A stretch of 64,000 nt of DNA from Saccharicrinis sp050589685 (GCF_050589685.1 NZ_JBNGOS010000019.1:62001-126000), one strand, 5' to 3'. Shown: positions 19,721-29,068, counted from the stretch's first letter. Numbers and translations: made by a program. Notes: a model not told the origin generated them from the sequence alone.

Positions 19721-19777
19721 TCCCGTTTTTCGGGAATCTAATATGTTTGAGATTTCCCCGCAGTGCTGCGGTGCGGG
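19721..19777 (+). promoter_or_regulatory. Promoter-like element with competing hairpins
   Basis: TCCCG-TTTTT-CGGGA (19721-19735) precedes TATGTTTG (19742-19749), a TAnnTTTG match. Downstream, CCGCAG/CTGCGG (19758-19763 / 19766-19771) and CCCGCA/TGCGGG (19757-19762 / 19772-19777) share bases and exclude each other. If TATGTTTG is the -7 element, this alternative structure lies in the 5' leader of the gene at 19809. Confidence 0.35.
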
Positions 19778-19788
19778 TTAACTGACCG

Positions 19789-19812
19789 ATGAAAATAAAT
19801 TTTAACAGATGA
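19789..19812 (+). promoter_or_regulatory. Putative 7-codon leader reading frame overlapping the next ATG
   Basis: ATG at 19789 encodes MKINFNR and ends in TGA overlapping the ATG at 19809 as ATGA. It is the near-identical partner of the leader at 12835. Only two of 26 bases differ, one of which changes Leu to Phe. Confidence 0.4.
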
Positions 19813-20675
19813 ATAAGAGGTGGTTAATAGTACTATATGTAATTGGTATCAGCACATTATTGAATTCACAAAGTGCTTATCATATTATAGATGGACCAAC
19901 AAACTTAATGCGCTTGAATAGTGCTGGTAATGATTTTGAAAGTGTAGAAATTGGCAGTGAAAGTCAAAGTTATACTTTCTGTCACTCAGTATGGGACATT
20001 GAAAACCCATGGTCGGTTGTATCGGAACAGGGTATCAATATTTATACAAAACTGGATTTGGGCAAGGTGTCGGATATCGATGCTGTTTATTTGATAAGTC
20101 CTGATTTAGAATTGAATACTTCTGAAACGTACAATTTTAATCAACACGTTTTTGGTATAGATAACGAAACATTCATGCCGTCAGGTTATGCAAAACTCCA
20201 ACTAAAATTGGTAGAAGGCAGTGCTAAAGATTTTCATCCCGATTTGTTACAGGATAATTTAGGTATTGGTAATAAAATATATAGTAACACTACCGATTCC
20301 GAATTAGTGGTCGATAATATCGTACCTCAATCGAATGGCACTCATTATTTTGTGATAGGTGTAACCTATTTCTCAGTAAATCAAGGTAACACAAAGGGAA
20401 TGTCCCTGGGATTTAAAAATAATACGGTTAGCAAGGATTCGGATATTGGTGTTTTTACAACCGAGGAGAAAGAGTTTAATGTATTTCCTAACCCAGCGAA
20501 AAATAATTTAAGGATTAATAATTATATAGGGGATCTCGAGATACTGGATGTCCTTGGAAATGCAGTGAGTCAGATACCCGGTTATCATGGACAAATAATA
20601 GATATTTCCTACCTAAGCAATGGCGTGTATTTGTTAGGGATGGATGGTAATTACATCCGTTTTATAAAGATATAG
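19809..20675 (+). CDS. Secreted protein with T9SS type A C-terminal sorting domain
   Basis: 288 residues. A cleavable signal peptide (to about residue 20, LLNSQS) is followed by a beta-rich body of about 190 residues with no recognised enzymatic motif. The C-terminal 75 residues carry the type IX sorting domain (FNVFPNPAKNNLRI ... LSNGVYLL). T9SS proteins cross the outer membrane and are usually attached to the surface or released. Position between transport genes and enzymes suggests a small glycan-binding or structural surface protein. It could equally be unrelated cargo. Confidence 0.75.
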   Translation: MNKRWLIVLYVIGISTLLNSQSAYHIIDGPTNLMRLNSAGNDFESVEIGSESQSYTFCHSVWDIENPWSVVSEQGINIYTKLDLGKVSDIDAVYLISPDLELNTSETYNFNQHVFGIDNETFMPSGYAKLQLKLVEGSAKDFHPDLLQDNLGIGNKIYSNTTDSELVVDNIVPQSNGTHYFVIGVTYFSVNQGNTKGMSLGFKNNTVSKDSDIGVFTTEEKEFNVFPNPAKNNLRINNYIGDLEILDVLGNAVSQIPGYHGQIIDISYLSNGVYLLGMDGNYIRFIKI

Positions 20676-20819
20676 TGCGGAGAATAACATATTTAATCAA
20701 GGAATAATATGAGGAATTATTTTGGAATGGAATTATTGGCCTGTATTCTATATTTATCATACAATGGTAATAAGTATATATAATAAAGCTGGCCTAATGG
20801 AGCTAATGAAATTTCTATA

Positions 20820-21100
20820 TTGCCAGGTGATTATCCAGGTATTCATTTTAAGTTAAATACAAAGGAGAAGAAGACATTCTGTTTCCTGGCGAGCTTGAGC
20901 TTGTATCACGTGATATTGTATACCGACGATGAATATGTAAAAACGCATACTCATGCGGCTATATCAGAATTTCAAATAGAAAGTTCGGACAAAAAGGATA
21001 TTACATGAGAACCAAATAAAGGTTTTGCTAAGTATATTGTTTAACAGTAATCAACAGGCATGAAAAATATTTTTTGGATTTTTTTATTATTATTTTGTGT
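20820..21100 (+). repeat. Segment duplicated at 30850-31110 (copy A)
   Basis: The DNA from about 20820 through the signal-peptide codons of the beta-helix gene recurs, diverged, around 30850-31110. Shared landmarks include TATACCGACGATGAATA, TGCTAAGTAT and GTAATCAACAGGCATGAAAA. The upstream part can be read as a protein fragment (HFKLNTKEK ... YTDDEYVK) with an equivalent in the other copy (YFKLNIKDK ... YTDDEYVK), so an older coding remnant seems to be included. The rest of 20676-21059 shows nothing further. Confidence 0.6.
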
Positions 21101-22526
21101 TTTAAGTCAAGCGCAAACAATATTGTTAGACACTGATTATCCTGCAGTTTCTGCTCTGAAAAAAGTAGCAGACGGTGGAAGTTTAACTCAGGAACAAAAA
21201 GCACCAACTTCTGATTCGATTACTGTAGCTAGTATCGAAGAACTTAGATTGGCCGGTCAAATGTCTGGTAGGGTAATTAATATGCTGCCAGGCGAATATG
21301 TGGTGAAAGATCATATGCCTGATGATCCTAAAACTATTTTTCATTTTAGCGGATCTAACAATGAGTTTAATTTTAATGATGTAAGAATTATCATTCCAAC
21401 ATCCGTGCTCAGAAACATGGGACCCGGAAGTACGCACGAGTTTGCCACCTATCGAATAGATGGCAGCAACTTGATTTTTAACGGTGGGCATTTCGAAAAT
21501 ACAGGTGAAGACAGGCCTTACAAGAGCCTTGCGGAATTTGAAGTTCATGGAAATAATATCTCATTTTTTGGATGTGAGATTATCATACGCGGTTCTTCAC
21601 CCTATGGATATGGGGATATGTATGGTAAAGGATCAGGATCTGCTGTTGCTTTGTATAAACATTCAGCAATGTCCATCTTGGGAGATAATGTATGGGTAGA
21701 TGGATGCATGTTCAAGGTATTTGCCTTTGGGCATGGTATACATATTCATGGCGCGCAAAACACGGTTATCCGAAATGTAAATATGGAAGGAGCTTTGCGT
21801 TTAACCGATGAAATATACGAAGAAACCAGTGGTCCCGCATTCGACCATGATTTTAAAAGAATGTACCCTGATTGGTACGAAGGCTCCGATATCCCCAAAG
21901 GTGAAATGCTAAGCCTTACAGAAGACGGTATTCGTGCATATCTGGATGGAACCGATGTTAATGGTGTGAGCAGGCGTACGGGCAAAATAACAGTTGAGAA
22001 TTGTGTGGTGGATAAAATGCGGGGAGGTATTACCCTTACAATATCCAGTGATGGTGCTACTGTTACGGATTGTGTGGTAACGCGTTGCGATCACGGTTAC
22101 AGTGTACCTTCAAACTCAGTTGTGCGAAACTGTAAAGTAGATGCAGCATTTGGGCCTATATTGAGTATTCCATATAGCAATAAGAAAAATGCGGATATTG
22201 AATTGGAATTGATCTCCGCTGAATCAGTTATGGGAACCCATAGTTTTATGGAAATATCGGGTTCAAATCATAAAATAAAAATTACTGCTACCGAGGACAT
22301 GAGCATGTACACCATGCCAATGAAAATTGGTTACGTAGGATATAGATATAATGAAACAAATAGCACAGAGTCGGAGCTTCAAAGCAAACACAATGCATCC
22401 GCAATACAATTAATAAATGAAACTAGTGTGCCTGTAGAACTCACCAAATACTCATCAGGATGCACAGTAACAAGCCCTATAGCAGAGGTTGTTGATAAAG
22501 GAACAGATAATGTGGTACAAAATTGA
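21060..22526 (+). CDS. Secreted right-handed parallel beta-helix protein, candidate polysaccharide lyase
   Basis: 488 residues with a signal peptide (LFCVLSQAQ). The body shows repeating short beta-strand coils (for example NVWVDGCMFKV, VTDCVVTRCDHG, VVRNCKVD) typical of a right-handed beta-helix. Motifs shared with the product of 31538-32935 are SPYGYGDMYGKG, KHSA, GHGIHIHG, ETSGPAFDHDF and LSLTEDGIRAY. These rare His, Lys, Asp and Glu clusters on a beta-helix suggest an active groove. I do not recognise a named lyase family. The nearby GH88 acts on unsaturated uronides, which makes lyase activity a reasonable inference. No T9SS tail is present, so a periplasmic site is likely. Confidence 0.7.
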   Translation: MKNIFWIFLLLFCVLSQAQTILLDTDYPAVSALKKVADGGSLTQEQKAPTSDSITVASIEELRLAGQMSGRVINMLPGEYVVKDHMPDDPKTIFHFSGSNNEFNFNDVRIIIPTSVLRNMGPGSTHEFATYRIDGSNLIFNGGHFENTGEDRPYKSLAEFEVHGNNISFFGCEIIIRGSSPYGYGDMYGKGSGSAVALYKHSAMSILGDNVWVDGCMFKVFAFGHGIHIHGAQNTVIRNVNMEGALRLTDEIYEETSGPAFDHDFKRMYPDWYEGSDIPKGEMLSLTEDGIRAYLDGTDVNGVSRRTGKITVENCVVDKMRGGITLTISSDGATVTDCVVTRCDHGYSVPSNSVVRNCKVDAAFGPILSIPYSNKKNADIELELISAESVMGTHSFMEISGSNHKIKITATEDMSMYTMPMKIGYVGYRYNETNSTESELQSKHNASAIQLINETSVPVELTKYSSGCTVTSPIAEVVDKGTDNVVQN

Positions 22527-22559
22527 TTCAAAACAGGATAACTATTAAATTATTATAAT

Positions 22560-23348
22560 ATGAAATTAGCAATAGCTTTATTAACCGTTACACTTTTCCT
22601 GACGGGATGTGAATTTTTGGGATCTCAGAAAGAAACCACAAAAAAAAGTGCAGCGGCAAATCCGGATGGAACTTTTATCCAAAAAAAACATTTTAACAAC
22701 GATCCTTCTTCTCCGGTGGAATGGAAAGTTTCACTTATGAAAAACGAAAAGGGTGAAACGGTCAGACACGGTGTTAGTATTCGTTACTCAAAGACAGGGA
22801 ATGTGTACGAAAAAATAAACTATGTAAACAACAAAAAAGAAGGTAGTCGATATACCTACCATTCTAATGGAAAGATATGGAAAGAACAGGAATACAAAAG
22901 TGGCAACTTAAACGGTACTTGTAAAAGGTACGACCGTAGTGGAAACTTAACAGCCGAATATTACTACAAAGGAGGTATGGTTGGTACGGGCTTAAAAGAG
23001 TATACCAATCTCGGGAAAGAACGTGAGCAACCTGCTTTGAGCATACAAAAAATTGATGAAATCAGATCTGCTAACATGTATAAGTTAAAAGCTTCGTTGG
23101 TTGGGGAAGGTGCTAAAAGAATTAAAAATGTAGAGTTTTATGAAGGGAAACTGATCGAGGGAAAATATTTCCATAAAAACTTAACCTTATGTAATTCTAA
23201 TTCCGGAAAAACCGGGATGTTTAATTATCAGGTTCCCAAAGGAGCAATATTGGATAAAACCTTTAACATTGTTGCTATAGCAACAATGTCCAGCGGCATG
23301 AAACTGATACTGCAAAAAAAAGTAAGCGTTTCGGTAAGGGGTGTGTAA
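22560..23348 (+). CDS. Lipoprotein with YwqK/MORN-variant repeats
   Basis: 262 residues with lipobox LFLTGC. From about 55 to 150 there are repeating G-x-x-x-x-Y-x-x-x-G-x units (HGVSIRYSKTGNVYEKINY, SRYTYHSNGKIWKEQEY, GTCKRYDRSGNLTAEYYY), the pattern of the YwqK-type MORN variant. The last 100 residues form a separate, probably beta-rich domain I do not recognise. The gene starts 33 bases after the beta-helix gene on the same strand, so co-transcription is likely. In exported proteins such repeats are structural and may bind lipid or protein. No toxin partner is visible, so an antitoxin role is not supported. Confidence 0.65.
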   Translation: MKLAIALLTVTLFLTGCEFLGSQKETTKKSAAANPDGTFIQKKHFNNDPSSPVEWKVSLMKNEKGETVRHGVSIRYSKTGNVYEKINYVNNKKEGSRYTYHSNGKIWKEQEYKSGNLNGTCKRYDRSGNLTAEYYYKGGMVGTGLKEYTNLGKEREQPALSIQKIDEIRSANMYKLKASLVGEGAKRIKNVEFYEGKLIEGKYFHKNLTLCNSNSGKTGMFNYQVPKGAILDKTFNIVAIATMSSGMKLILQKKVSVSVRGV

Positions 23349-23350
23349 TT

Positions 23351-23964
23351 GTTGATGTCGAATTTAACAAGGGTTCGGGTGATGCTTGTAATAATGCGTT
23401 AGAAAGAGCCAATTTACAATCAACTGTTCTTACATTAGGAGATCATTCTTTTAGAGATAAACCTAGTTTAACAAGCATTAATCTCGATAAGATAGTTACC
23501 ACATGAAGTAATGTTTTTGCTAACGGTATAGGTTATTCAACAGTAGGTGGATTATCAAATTGTATTACTGTAGGGGATTAAACATTTTCTCAATGTCTTG
23601 GAATTGCATCATTAGAAGTTCCATCTGTTTTATGATTGGAAATGCGGTAATATCTGTTACTTGTGGCACTTATAAAGTTGTAGGTGTTACAAGTATTAAT
23701 ATGGCAAATACAGTTACCTCAACTGGGACAATATTTTTAGGTAAACTATGGGATTTAACAGAAGTACAGGAGAATGGGGCGGACCCTCCAAGTGTTAGCG
23801 TTAGTGCTTCTAATTTTGTTTGGGAGTAGAGATTTTATTGAGGGGAGTATAACTTTATATGTACACCTAGACAGAGAAGGGTTTTATGAGGCGCATGATT
23901 TATGGGGATAAATTCCAGATGATAGGATTATAGAGGGAACATATATAAACTTTGTAATTGTGTA
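23351..23964 (+). pseudogene. Decayed BspA-like leucine-rich-repeat (LRR_5) surface protein gene
   Basis: Translating in pieces gives LRR_5 signatures broken by stops and frame changes. LTLGDHSFRDKPSLTSINL comes first, then a stop after IVTT; CITVGD-stop-TFSQCLGIASLEVPSV follows in the same frame. A shift then leads to IGNAVISVTCGTYKVV and later SITLYVHLDREGFYEAHD, the usual end of BspA-type proteins (LYVPxGxxxAYxxAxxW). At least three stops and one or more frameshifts lie within 600 bases. It is a C-terminal remnant of a surface adhesin-like protein. Confidence 0.6.
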
Positions 23965-24261
23965 AGATATAGATAAAAACTTATATCACTTTTACAATGA
24001 AGTTAGCATTCGATGTCCCAACTGACCCCGTACAAGAATAATGGTATATCAATGAAAGGTGTTAACGAGCGTAGTGAACTCAAGGCTAGAGACATTAAAA
24101 AGTTTGTACTTTGATTTCATATGGTGCGCAATCGATTGCATTCGTTTAAGAGAAGTATTATGGTTAGGTATTTTTTACATGCAAATACTGATTGTAATAA
24201 CGAATAGGAATATAGGTTTCTTATTTGAGTTAACGTGATAAAGAATATAAAAAAAAGAATT
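23965..24261. other. Intergenic region with a 12-bp palindrome
   Basis: About 300 bases without a gene upstream of the exported module. It contains the perfect palindrome GCAATCGATTGC at 24128-24139, of the size and base pattern of LacI/GalR-type operators, 123 bases before the ATG at 24262. No repressor gene of that family is in the window. Confidence 0.35.
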
Positions 24262-25002
24262 ATGTGGTTGAAATATATAGTTAAAAATTGGCTGTTTCTT
24301 TTGTGTATATATGTTTCACCTATTGATTTGTTAGGTCAACATTATATGGCTGAGTTGGCTCCGGGAGAGGACTTATTTCAGGCTGTAGGTCAAAAATACG
24401 GAACGGGAGATGTATTGGTGAGCGGTAAGTTCTTTGAAAATATTTATGTGAACGACCTCGGACATCCCTATTTTAATCAGGATGAGTATAAAAAAGGACA
24501 TATAGTAATTCATAATTTAAAATTTGAAGATTTAAAGCTAAAATATAATGTATGGGATCAGACATTATTAGTTCAAAGGAATAAAAACTCCAACTATAAG
24601 ACATCGTATATGCCTCCGGTAGATTTTATTTCAGAGTTTGTTATTGATGGTCACCAATTTAAGAAGTGCAATTTGAATGGAAAAGGAAATTGCTTTTATG
24701 AAGAAATATATAATGGAGATATGAGTTGTTTGTGTTATTGGGAAAAAGATCGGTCTGAGTCTGCTCATAAAGTCTCGTTTATGGCACATAAGTTTTCCGA
24801 ACAGAAGAAAAAATTCTACCTGATAACAAATGGGACTCACTATATCTTTAAAGGGAAAAAAACATTGATAAAACTTTTCCCGGAGCATAAAAAGCAGATA
24901 TCAAAGTATATAAATGAACACGATATAAAACAATACAAATTAACGGGAACCGACATGGCAAACCTGCTTGCTTTTTGTGAAAAGATATCGAAAAACGGTT
25001 AA
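24262..25002 (+). CDS. Exported protein of unknown function, first gene of STN-receptor module
   Basis: 246 residues from ATG 24262, which begins a normal signal peptide (LFLLCIYVSPIDLLGQ); an upstream GTG at 24235 is possible. The sequence is rich in Tyr, Lys and Asp with patterns such as LKYNVWDQTLLVQ and SEFVIDGHQFKKC. I have seen similar patterns in uncharacterised Bacteroidota proteins encoded before TonB receptors, but I cannot name a family. It lies 55 bases before the receptor gene on the same strand. A periplasmic partner of the receptor is inferred from position only. Confidence 0.55.
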   Translation: MWLKYIVKNWLFLLCIYVSPIDLLGQHYMAELAPGEDLFQAVGQKYGTGDVLVSGKFFENIYVNDLGHPYFNQDEYKKGHIVIHNLKFEDLKLKYNVWDQTLLVQRNKNSNYKTSYMPPVDFISEFVIDGHQFKKCNLNGKGNCFYEEIYNGDMSCLCYWEKDRSESAHKVSFMAHKFSEQKKKFYLITNGTHYIFKGKKTLIKLFPEHKKQISKYINEHDIKQYKLTGTDMANLLAFCEKISKNG

Positions 25003-25057
25003 AACAGGAAAATTCATTATACAATCGGTATCACATCAAAGTTAATAAACAGATTTT

Positions 25058-27841
25058 ATGCAAAAAAACACCTTAATTTTTCTGCTAACCATAGTAAGTT
25101 CTTTTGTTTATGGGCAAAAGGATTTAGTGACGCTTTCGGTTTCATTAAAAAATGCCACATTTAGTGAGTTTGTTACCGTGGTTGAAAAGCAAACTTTATA
25201 TCATATCCAATATAATGATGTATGGGTTAAAGATTTAGAGGTCAGTGTTTTCGGGGTGAATTTGGAGCTTTCAAAGGTGTTAAATGACATCCTTCAAAAA
25301 AAAGGCTTAAACTTTTATATCGATAAACAAAGAAACATCATCATATACCCCGGGGAAAGAATTGTAGAAAAACTTCCCGATTATTTTTCAAAAATTAATT
25401 TATACCAATCAACTATTACCGAAACGGATGATGAATATACTGAAGCAGAGAAAAACTATATTGAAGGAAAGAAGTTCATCAGCCCAACTGTCATTAAAGT
25501 AGGTGAAGGAAAAAGGTTCACGAATGGCAAAAGATGTGCGATTCGCGGAAAAATAACCGATCAGGAAACAGGGCATGCTTTAATAGGTGCTACGGTTTAT
25601 ATCGAAAATGAGGATATTGGGGCGGCAACTGATATCGACGGTTACTTTAATTTAATATTAAAGCAGGGAGAATATGAAATAGTTGCCCGGTCAATGTCAA
25701 TGAAAGAAAAGAAGTTTTATCTTGATGTATATTCTGATGGAGCTTTTTCCATAGCGATGGAAAAGGAGAATTTTAGTATTAAGGAAGTAAAGGTAGTGGT
25801 TGGAGCCAACAATAATGTGACCGGAATGCAGATGGGATTTGAGCGCATGACAAGTAAAAGCATTAAAAATATTCCGGTTGTAATGGGAGAGCAGGATATC
25901 CTGAAAATAGCGCAAATGCTTCCCGGAGTTCAAAGTGCCGGTGAAGGGTCTTCCGGATTGAATGTGAGAGGGGGAACGGCCGACCAAAACATGTTTTATA
26001 TCAATAAAATTCCCATATATAACACATCGCACCTTTTTGGTTTCTTTTCGGCGTTTAGTTCTGATGTAGTGAACGCTTTTTCTTTATATAAAAGTAATAT
26101 ACCCGCAAAATATGGAGGTCGTTTATCTTCCATATTTGATATTAATACACGTAGTGGTAATAAAAAGGAACTCTATGGAAAAGGGGGGATTAGTTTTGTT
26201 ACCGGACACATGGCTGTAGAGGGACCTATAAAGAAAGATAAAAGCACCTTTGTGCTAAACTACAGAGGTACATACTCAGACTGGTTGTTATCAAAGATTG
26301 ACGATATTGATATTCAAAATAGTAATGCAGCCTTTTATGATTTAAGCGCATCTTTTAATACAGAGATTAACCAAAAGAACTCTTTAAAAACATTTTTCTA
26401 TAGGAGTAAGGATGAATTTTCACTGGCTTCAACCGATGATTACTATTATGAAAATACAGGCGTTTCAGTCAATTGGAAACATTTGTTCTCTTCCTCACTA
26501 AATGGTGATGTATCTTTGGTACATAGCCAATATCTGAACAAACACAATGGCAAAGACAATCCGTCAGAAGCTTATACGCGGGAGTTTAAGCTGAACCATT
26601 CAGAGTTAAGGGCAGACCTGATTTATAATACAAAGAAAGACCACTTGATTTCATTTGGAGTAAACTCCATATTCTATCATCAGGATAGAGGAGATGTTTT
26701 ACCGTTTAATAATGAATCTTCACGAGTTCCAATAGAAATGGGTAAGGAACGAGGTGTAGAATCGGCTCTTTATGTCAGCGATGAGTTTTCACTGTTACCA
26801 AAGTTGAAAATAAATGCCGGATTACGATTCAGTATGTTTTCATATTTGGGAGCAAAGGATGTAAATGTATATTACCCGGATTCACCTATAGATGAAAATA
26901 ATATCAAAGAAACTAAGTCTTATAGCTCAGGAGAGGTAATAAAATCATATTCGAGCCTCGAACCGCGTCTTTCGCTTAATTATCAACTAGGCATTAACAA
27001 TTCGGTAAAGGCTTCTTACAATAGAAACAAGCAATATGTATTTATGCTGAGCAATACAATTGCTATGGCGCCAACGGATATGTGGAAGCTTGCCGACTAT
27101 CATTTAAAACCACCGGTTTCCAATCAGTTATCAATAGGTTATTATCATAATATGCCCGAAAGTGGTCTCGAAGCCTCTGTTGAAGTGTATAAAAAATACA
27201 TGAATAATATAGTTGAGTATAAGGATGGTGTGGACTTTCTCTCGGGAGACCCAACTGAAATGTTATTGCTGCAAGGGAATCAGGATGTTGAAGGTTTGGA
27301 ATTTATGCTTAAAAAACCAAGTGGTGTGTTCTCGGGAAGAATGTCCTATACTTATTCAAAATCAATGGTTAAGGTGGATAATGATTTGCCGTCAGAGACG
27401 ATTAATAACGGAAGGGCATATCCATCTAATTATGACCGGCCACACAGTTTTAATCTTACCGCCACATTACGTTCAAATATGCGCCTGAGTTTTTCAACCA
27501 TTGTTGATTATAGTACGGGTAGACCCATCACATACCCCATTACATCTTATCAGTCAAACGGTCAGGAGATACTGTATTACTCTGATCGTAATGGATATAG
27601 GATACCGGACTATTTTAGGGTAGATTTATCGGTAAACCTGGAAGGTAATTTACGCCGAAAGAAAGCGATACATAGCTTTTGGACGTTAAATATCTATAAT
27701 GTTACCGGCCGAAAAAATGCCTATTCGGTGTACTACGAATCGAATAATGGCGATATGCAGGCTTATAAATTATCCATATTCGGACAACCTATCGTCAGCC
27801 TATCATGGAATTTTAAATTTGGGAACTATGCTAAAGAATAA
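25058..27841 (+). CDS. TonB-dependent receptor with N-terminal STN and carboxypeptidase-regulatory domains
   Basis: 927 residues. Signal peptide to about 20, STN domain about 22-95 (LVTLSVSLKNATFSEFVTVV ... QRNIIIYPG), a linker, a carboxypeptidase-regulatory-like domain about 165-240 (IRGKITDQETGHALIGATVY), a plug (ILKIAQMLPGVQSAG, GLNVRGGTADQN) and a beta-barrel to the end. STN receptors usually signal through a FecR/FecI pair, but neither is encoded here. The downstream DUF4249 lipoprotein and MG2-like protein form a recurring Bacteroidota set whose substrate is unknown. It is clearly distinct from the SusC transporters. Confidence 0.9.
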   Translation: MQKNTLIFLLTIVSSFVYGQKDLVTLSVSLKNATFSEFVTVVEKQTLYHIQYNDVWVKDLEVSVFGVNLELSKVLNDILQKKGLNFYIDKQRNIIIYPGERIVEKLPDYFSKINLYQSTITETDDEYTEAEKNYIEGKKFISPTVIKVGEGKRFTNGKRCAIRGKITDQETGHALIGATVYIENEDIGAATDIDGYFNLILKQGEYEIVARSMSMKEKKFYLDVYSDGAFSIAMEKENFSIKEVKVVVGANNNVTGMQMGFERMTSKSIKNIPVVMGEQDILKIAQMLPGVQSAGEGSSGLNVRGGTADQNMFYINKIPIYNTSHLFGFFSAFSSDVVNAFSLYKSNIPAKYGGRLSSIFDINTRSGNKKELYGKGGISFVTGHMAVEGPIKKDKSTFVLNYRGTYSDWLLSKIDDIDIQNSNAAFYDLSASFNTEINQKNSLKTFFYRSKDEFSLASTDDYYYENTGVSVNWKHLFSSSLNGDVSLVHSQYLNKHNGKDNPSEAYTREFKLNHSELRADLIYNTKKDHLISFGVNSIFYHQDRGDVLPFNNESSRVPIEMGKERGVESALYVSDEFSLLPKLKINAGLRFSMFSYLGAKDVNVYYPDSPIDENNIKETKSYSSGEVIKSYSSLEPRLSLNYQLGINNSVKASYNRNKQYVFMLSNTIAMAPTDMWKLADYHLKPPVSNQLSIGYYHNMPESGLEASVEVYKKYMNNIVEYKDGVDFLSGDPTEMLLLQGNQDVEGLEFMLKKPSGVFSGRMSYTYSKSMVKVDNDLPSETINNGRAYPSNYDRPHSFNLTATLRSNMRLSFSTIVDYSTGRPITYPITSYQSNGQEILYYSDRNGYRIPDYFRVDLSVNLEGNLRRKKAIHSFWTLNIYNVTGRKNAYSVYYESNNGDMQAYKLSIFGQPIVSLSWNFKFGNYAKE

Positions 27842-27881
27842 GTATTTATCAATAATATATCGCAATAAGCTCATTAAAAAT

Positions 27882-29033
27882 ATGGTGTTTCATTCCATAC
27901 TTTTAAGAAATTATAAGTTGCTGCGGACTGCAACTGTGTTCCTATTGAGTGTGATGATATACGGTTGTATTGAAGTATACAATCCGCCTATTCAGGGTAA
28001 TACGGAGTTTTTGGTGGTGGATGGAAGTATTGTTAAAGGCAACAGTATACAAACAGTGTTGGTATCCAAATCAACTTCTCTTAATGAAAGTGCTATCAAT
28101 TGGGTATCTGGATGCACTGTGTGGGCAACCAATGCCGAGGGCGAGGAATTTACCTACGAAGAAGCAAGCGATGGTAATTATCATGCTGAAATACCGCCAG
28201 AGGCACTGCCGTTTGGAAGTCAGTTTATGATCAACGTTATCACACCAGAAGGAAAAGAGTATGCCTCCGATTTCGAAACGCTCTATGAAAGTAGCCCTGT
28301 GGATAGCCTCTATTTTATTGAGGAGGCATATCAATCATCATCCTTAACAAGTCAGAGTGGTTTGCAATATTATGCCGATCTAAAAGCAGAGGAAAGTGCA
28401 ACTGGCTATTATCGATGGATATTGGAGGAAACATGGGAACATCATTCGCCATATTTAATAGCAGAAATGCGTTATTCCGATGATTACACGGGCAGTATTT
28501 ATTTTGAAGAACCTACGGATAGTTTATCGGTTTGTTATACTACAAAGGAAGTGTCGGATTTGTATACAGCATCAACAGATAATTTATCATCTAATGAGAA
28601 AAAGAAAATTCCTCTAATCTACGCTTCGGGCATCAAATTAAATTATAACTATAGTGTTTTGGTTAAGCAGTATGCAATGAGCATGACGGCTTACGATTAT
28701 TGGAGTAAGACACAAGTAATTGTTTCAGAAGGAAGCGGTTTACATCAAACCCAACCAAGTTCAGTAACGGGTAACATTTGTAACGTGAACGATGCGGATG
28801 AGGTAGTTTTAGGTTTCTTTTGGGCAGCTTCATACTCAGAAAAACGATTAAATTTTAAAGGCCCGCTAAATGAAATGCTTAATGAAAATTGTGAACTCGA
28901 AGAATATGATCCGGATGACCCACCACTTTATGAACCAATTTATTTTGATGTCAATGGTATGATAGCATCTCCAATTTGTTTTGATTGTACCTATGGGGGA
29001 GGATCATTGATTAAACCAGATTTTTTTGAGTAG
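27882..29033 (+). CDS. DUF4249-family lipoprotein
   Basis: 383 residues from ATG 27882, which gives a signal peptide ending VMIYGC; an alternative ATG at 27828 would overlap the receptor gene. The DUF4249 hallmark follows the lipid cysteine: FLVVDGSIVKGNSIQTVLVS, then an N-terminal beta domain (GCTVWATNAEGEEFTY, NVITPEGKEY). The C-terminal region has a cysteine-containing end (SPICFDCTYGGGS) common in the family. Members are outer-membrane lipoproteins encoded beside TonB receptors. They are assumed to be receptor accessories, but the activity is unknown. Spacing (40 bases after, 35 before) supports an operon. Confidence 0.8.
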   Translation: MVFHSILLRNYKLLRTATVFLLSVMIYGCIEVYNPPIQGNTEFLVVDGSIVKGNSIQTVLVSKSTSLNESAINWVSGCTVWATNAEGEEFTYEEASDGNYHAEIPPEALPFGSQFMINVITPEGKEYASDFETLYESSPVDSLYFIEEAYQSSSLTSQSGLQYYADLKAEESATGYYRWILEETWEHHSPYLIAEMRYSDDYTGSIYFEEPTDSLSVCYTTKEVSDLYTASTDNLSSNEKKKIPLIYASGIKLNYNYSVLVKQYAMSMTAYDYWSKTQVIVSEGSGLHQTQPSSVTGNICNVNDADEVVLGFFWAASYSEKRLNFKGPLNEMLNENCELEEYDPDDPPLYEPIYFDVNGMIASPICFDCTYGGGSLIKPDFFE

Positions 29034-29068
29034 TAATTCAAATATATCATTGATATAAAACTTAGCTA

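Larger units (their letters stand above)
19183..19808. other. Structured intergenic region after the SusCD operon
   Basis: 626 bases without a coding frame. It carries, in order, a nested hairpin repeat (19256-19355), a terminator (19414-19448), an AT-rich stretch without recognisable features, two GC-rich hairpins (19721-19735 and 19757-19777) around a TATGTTTG element (19742-19749), and the leader frame at 19789. Confidence 0.7.

Noticed and set aside
20820..21008. 62-codon frame before the beta-helix gene
   Set aside because: No proper start or signal. It is part of a duplicated, decayed segment that recurs at 30850.
22560..23348. Toxin-antitoxin system based on YwqK-like repeats
   Set aside because: The product is a lipoprotein and no toxin gene is adjacent; the repeats are likely structural.
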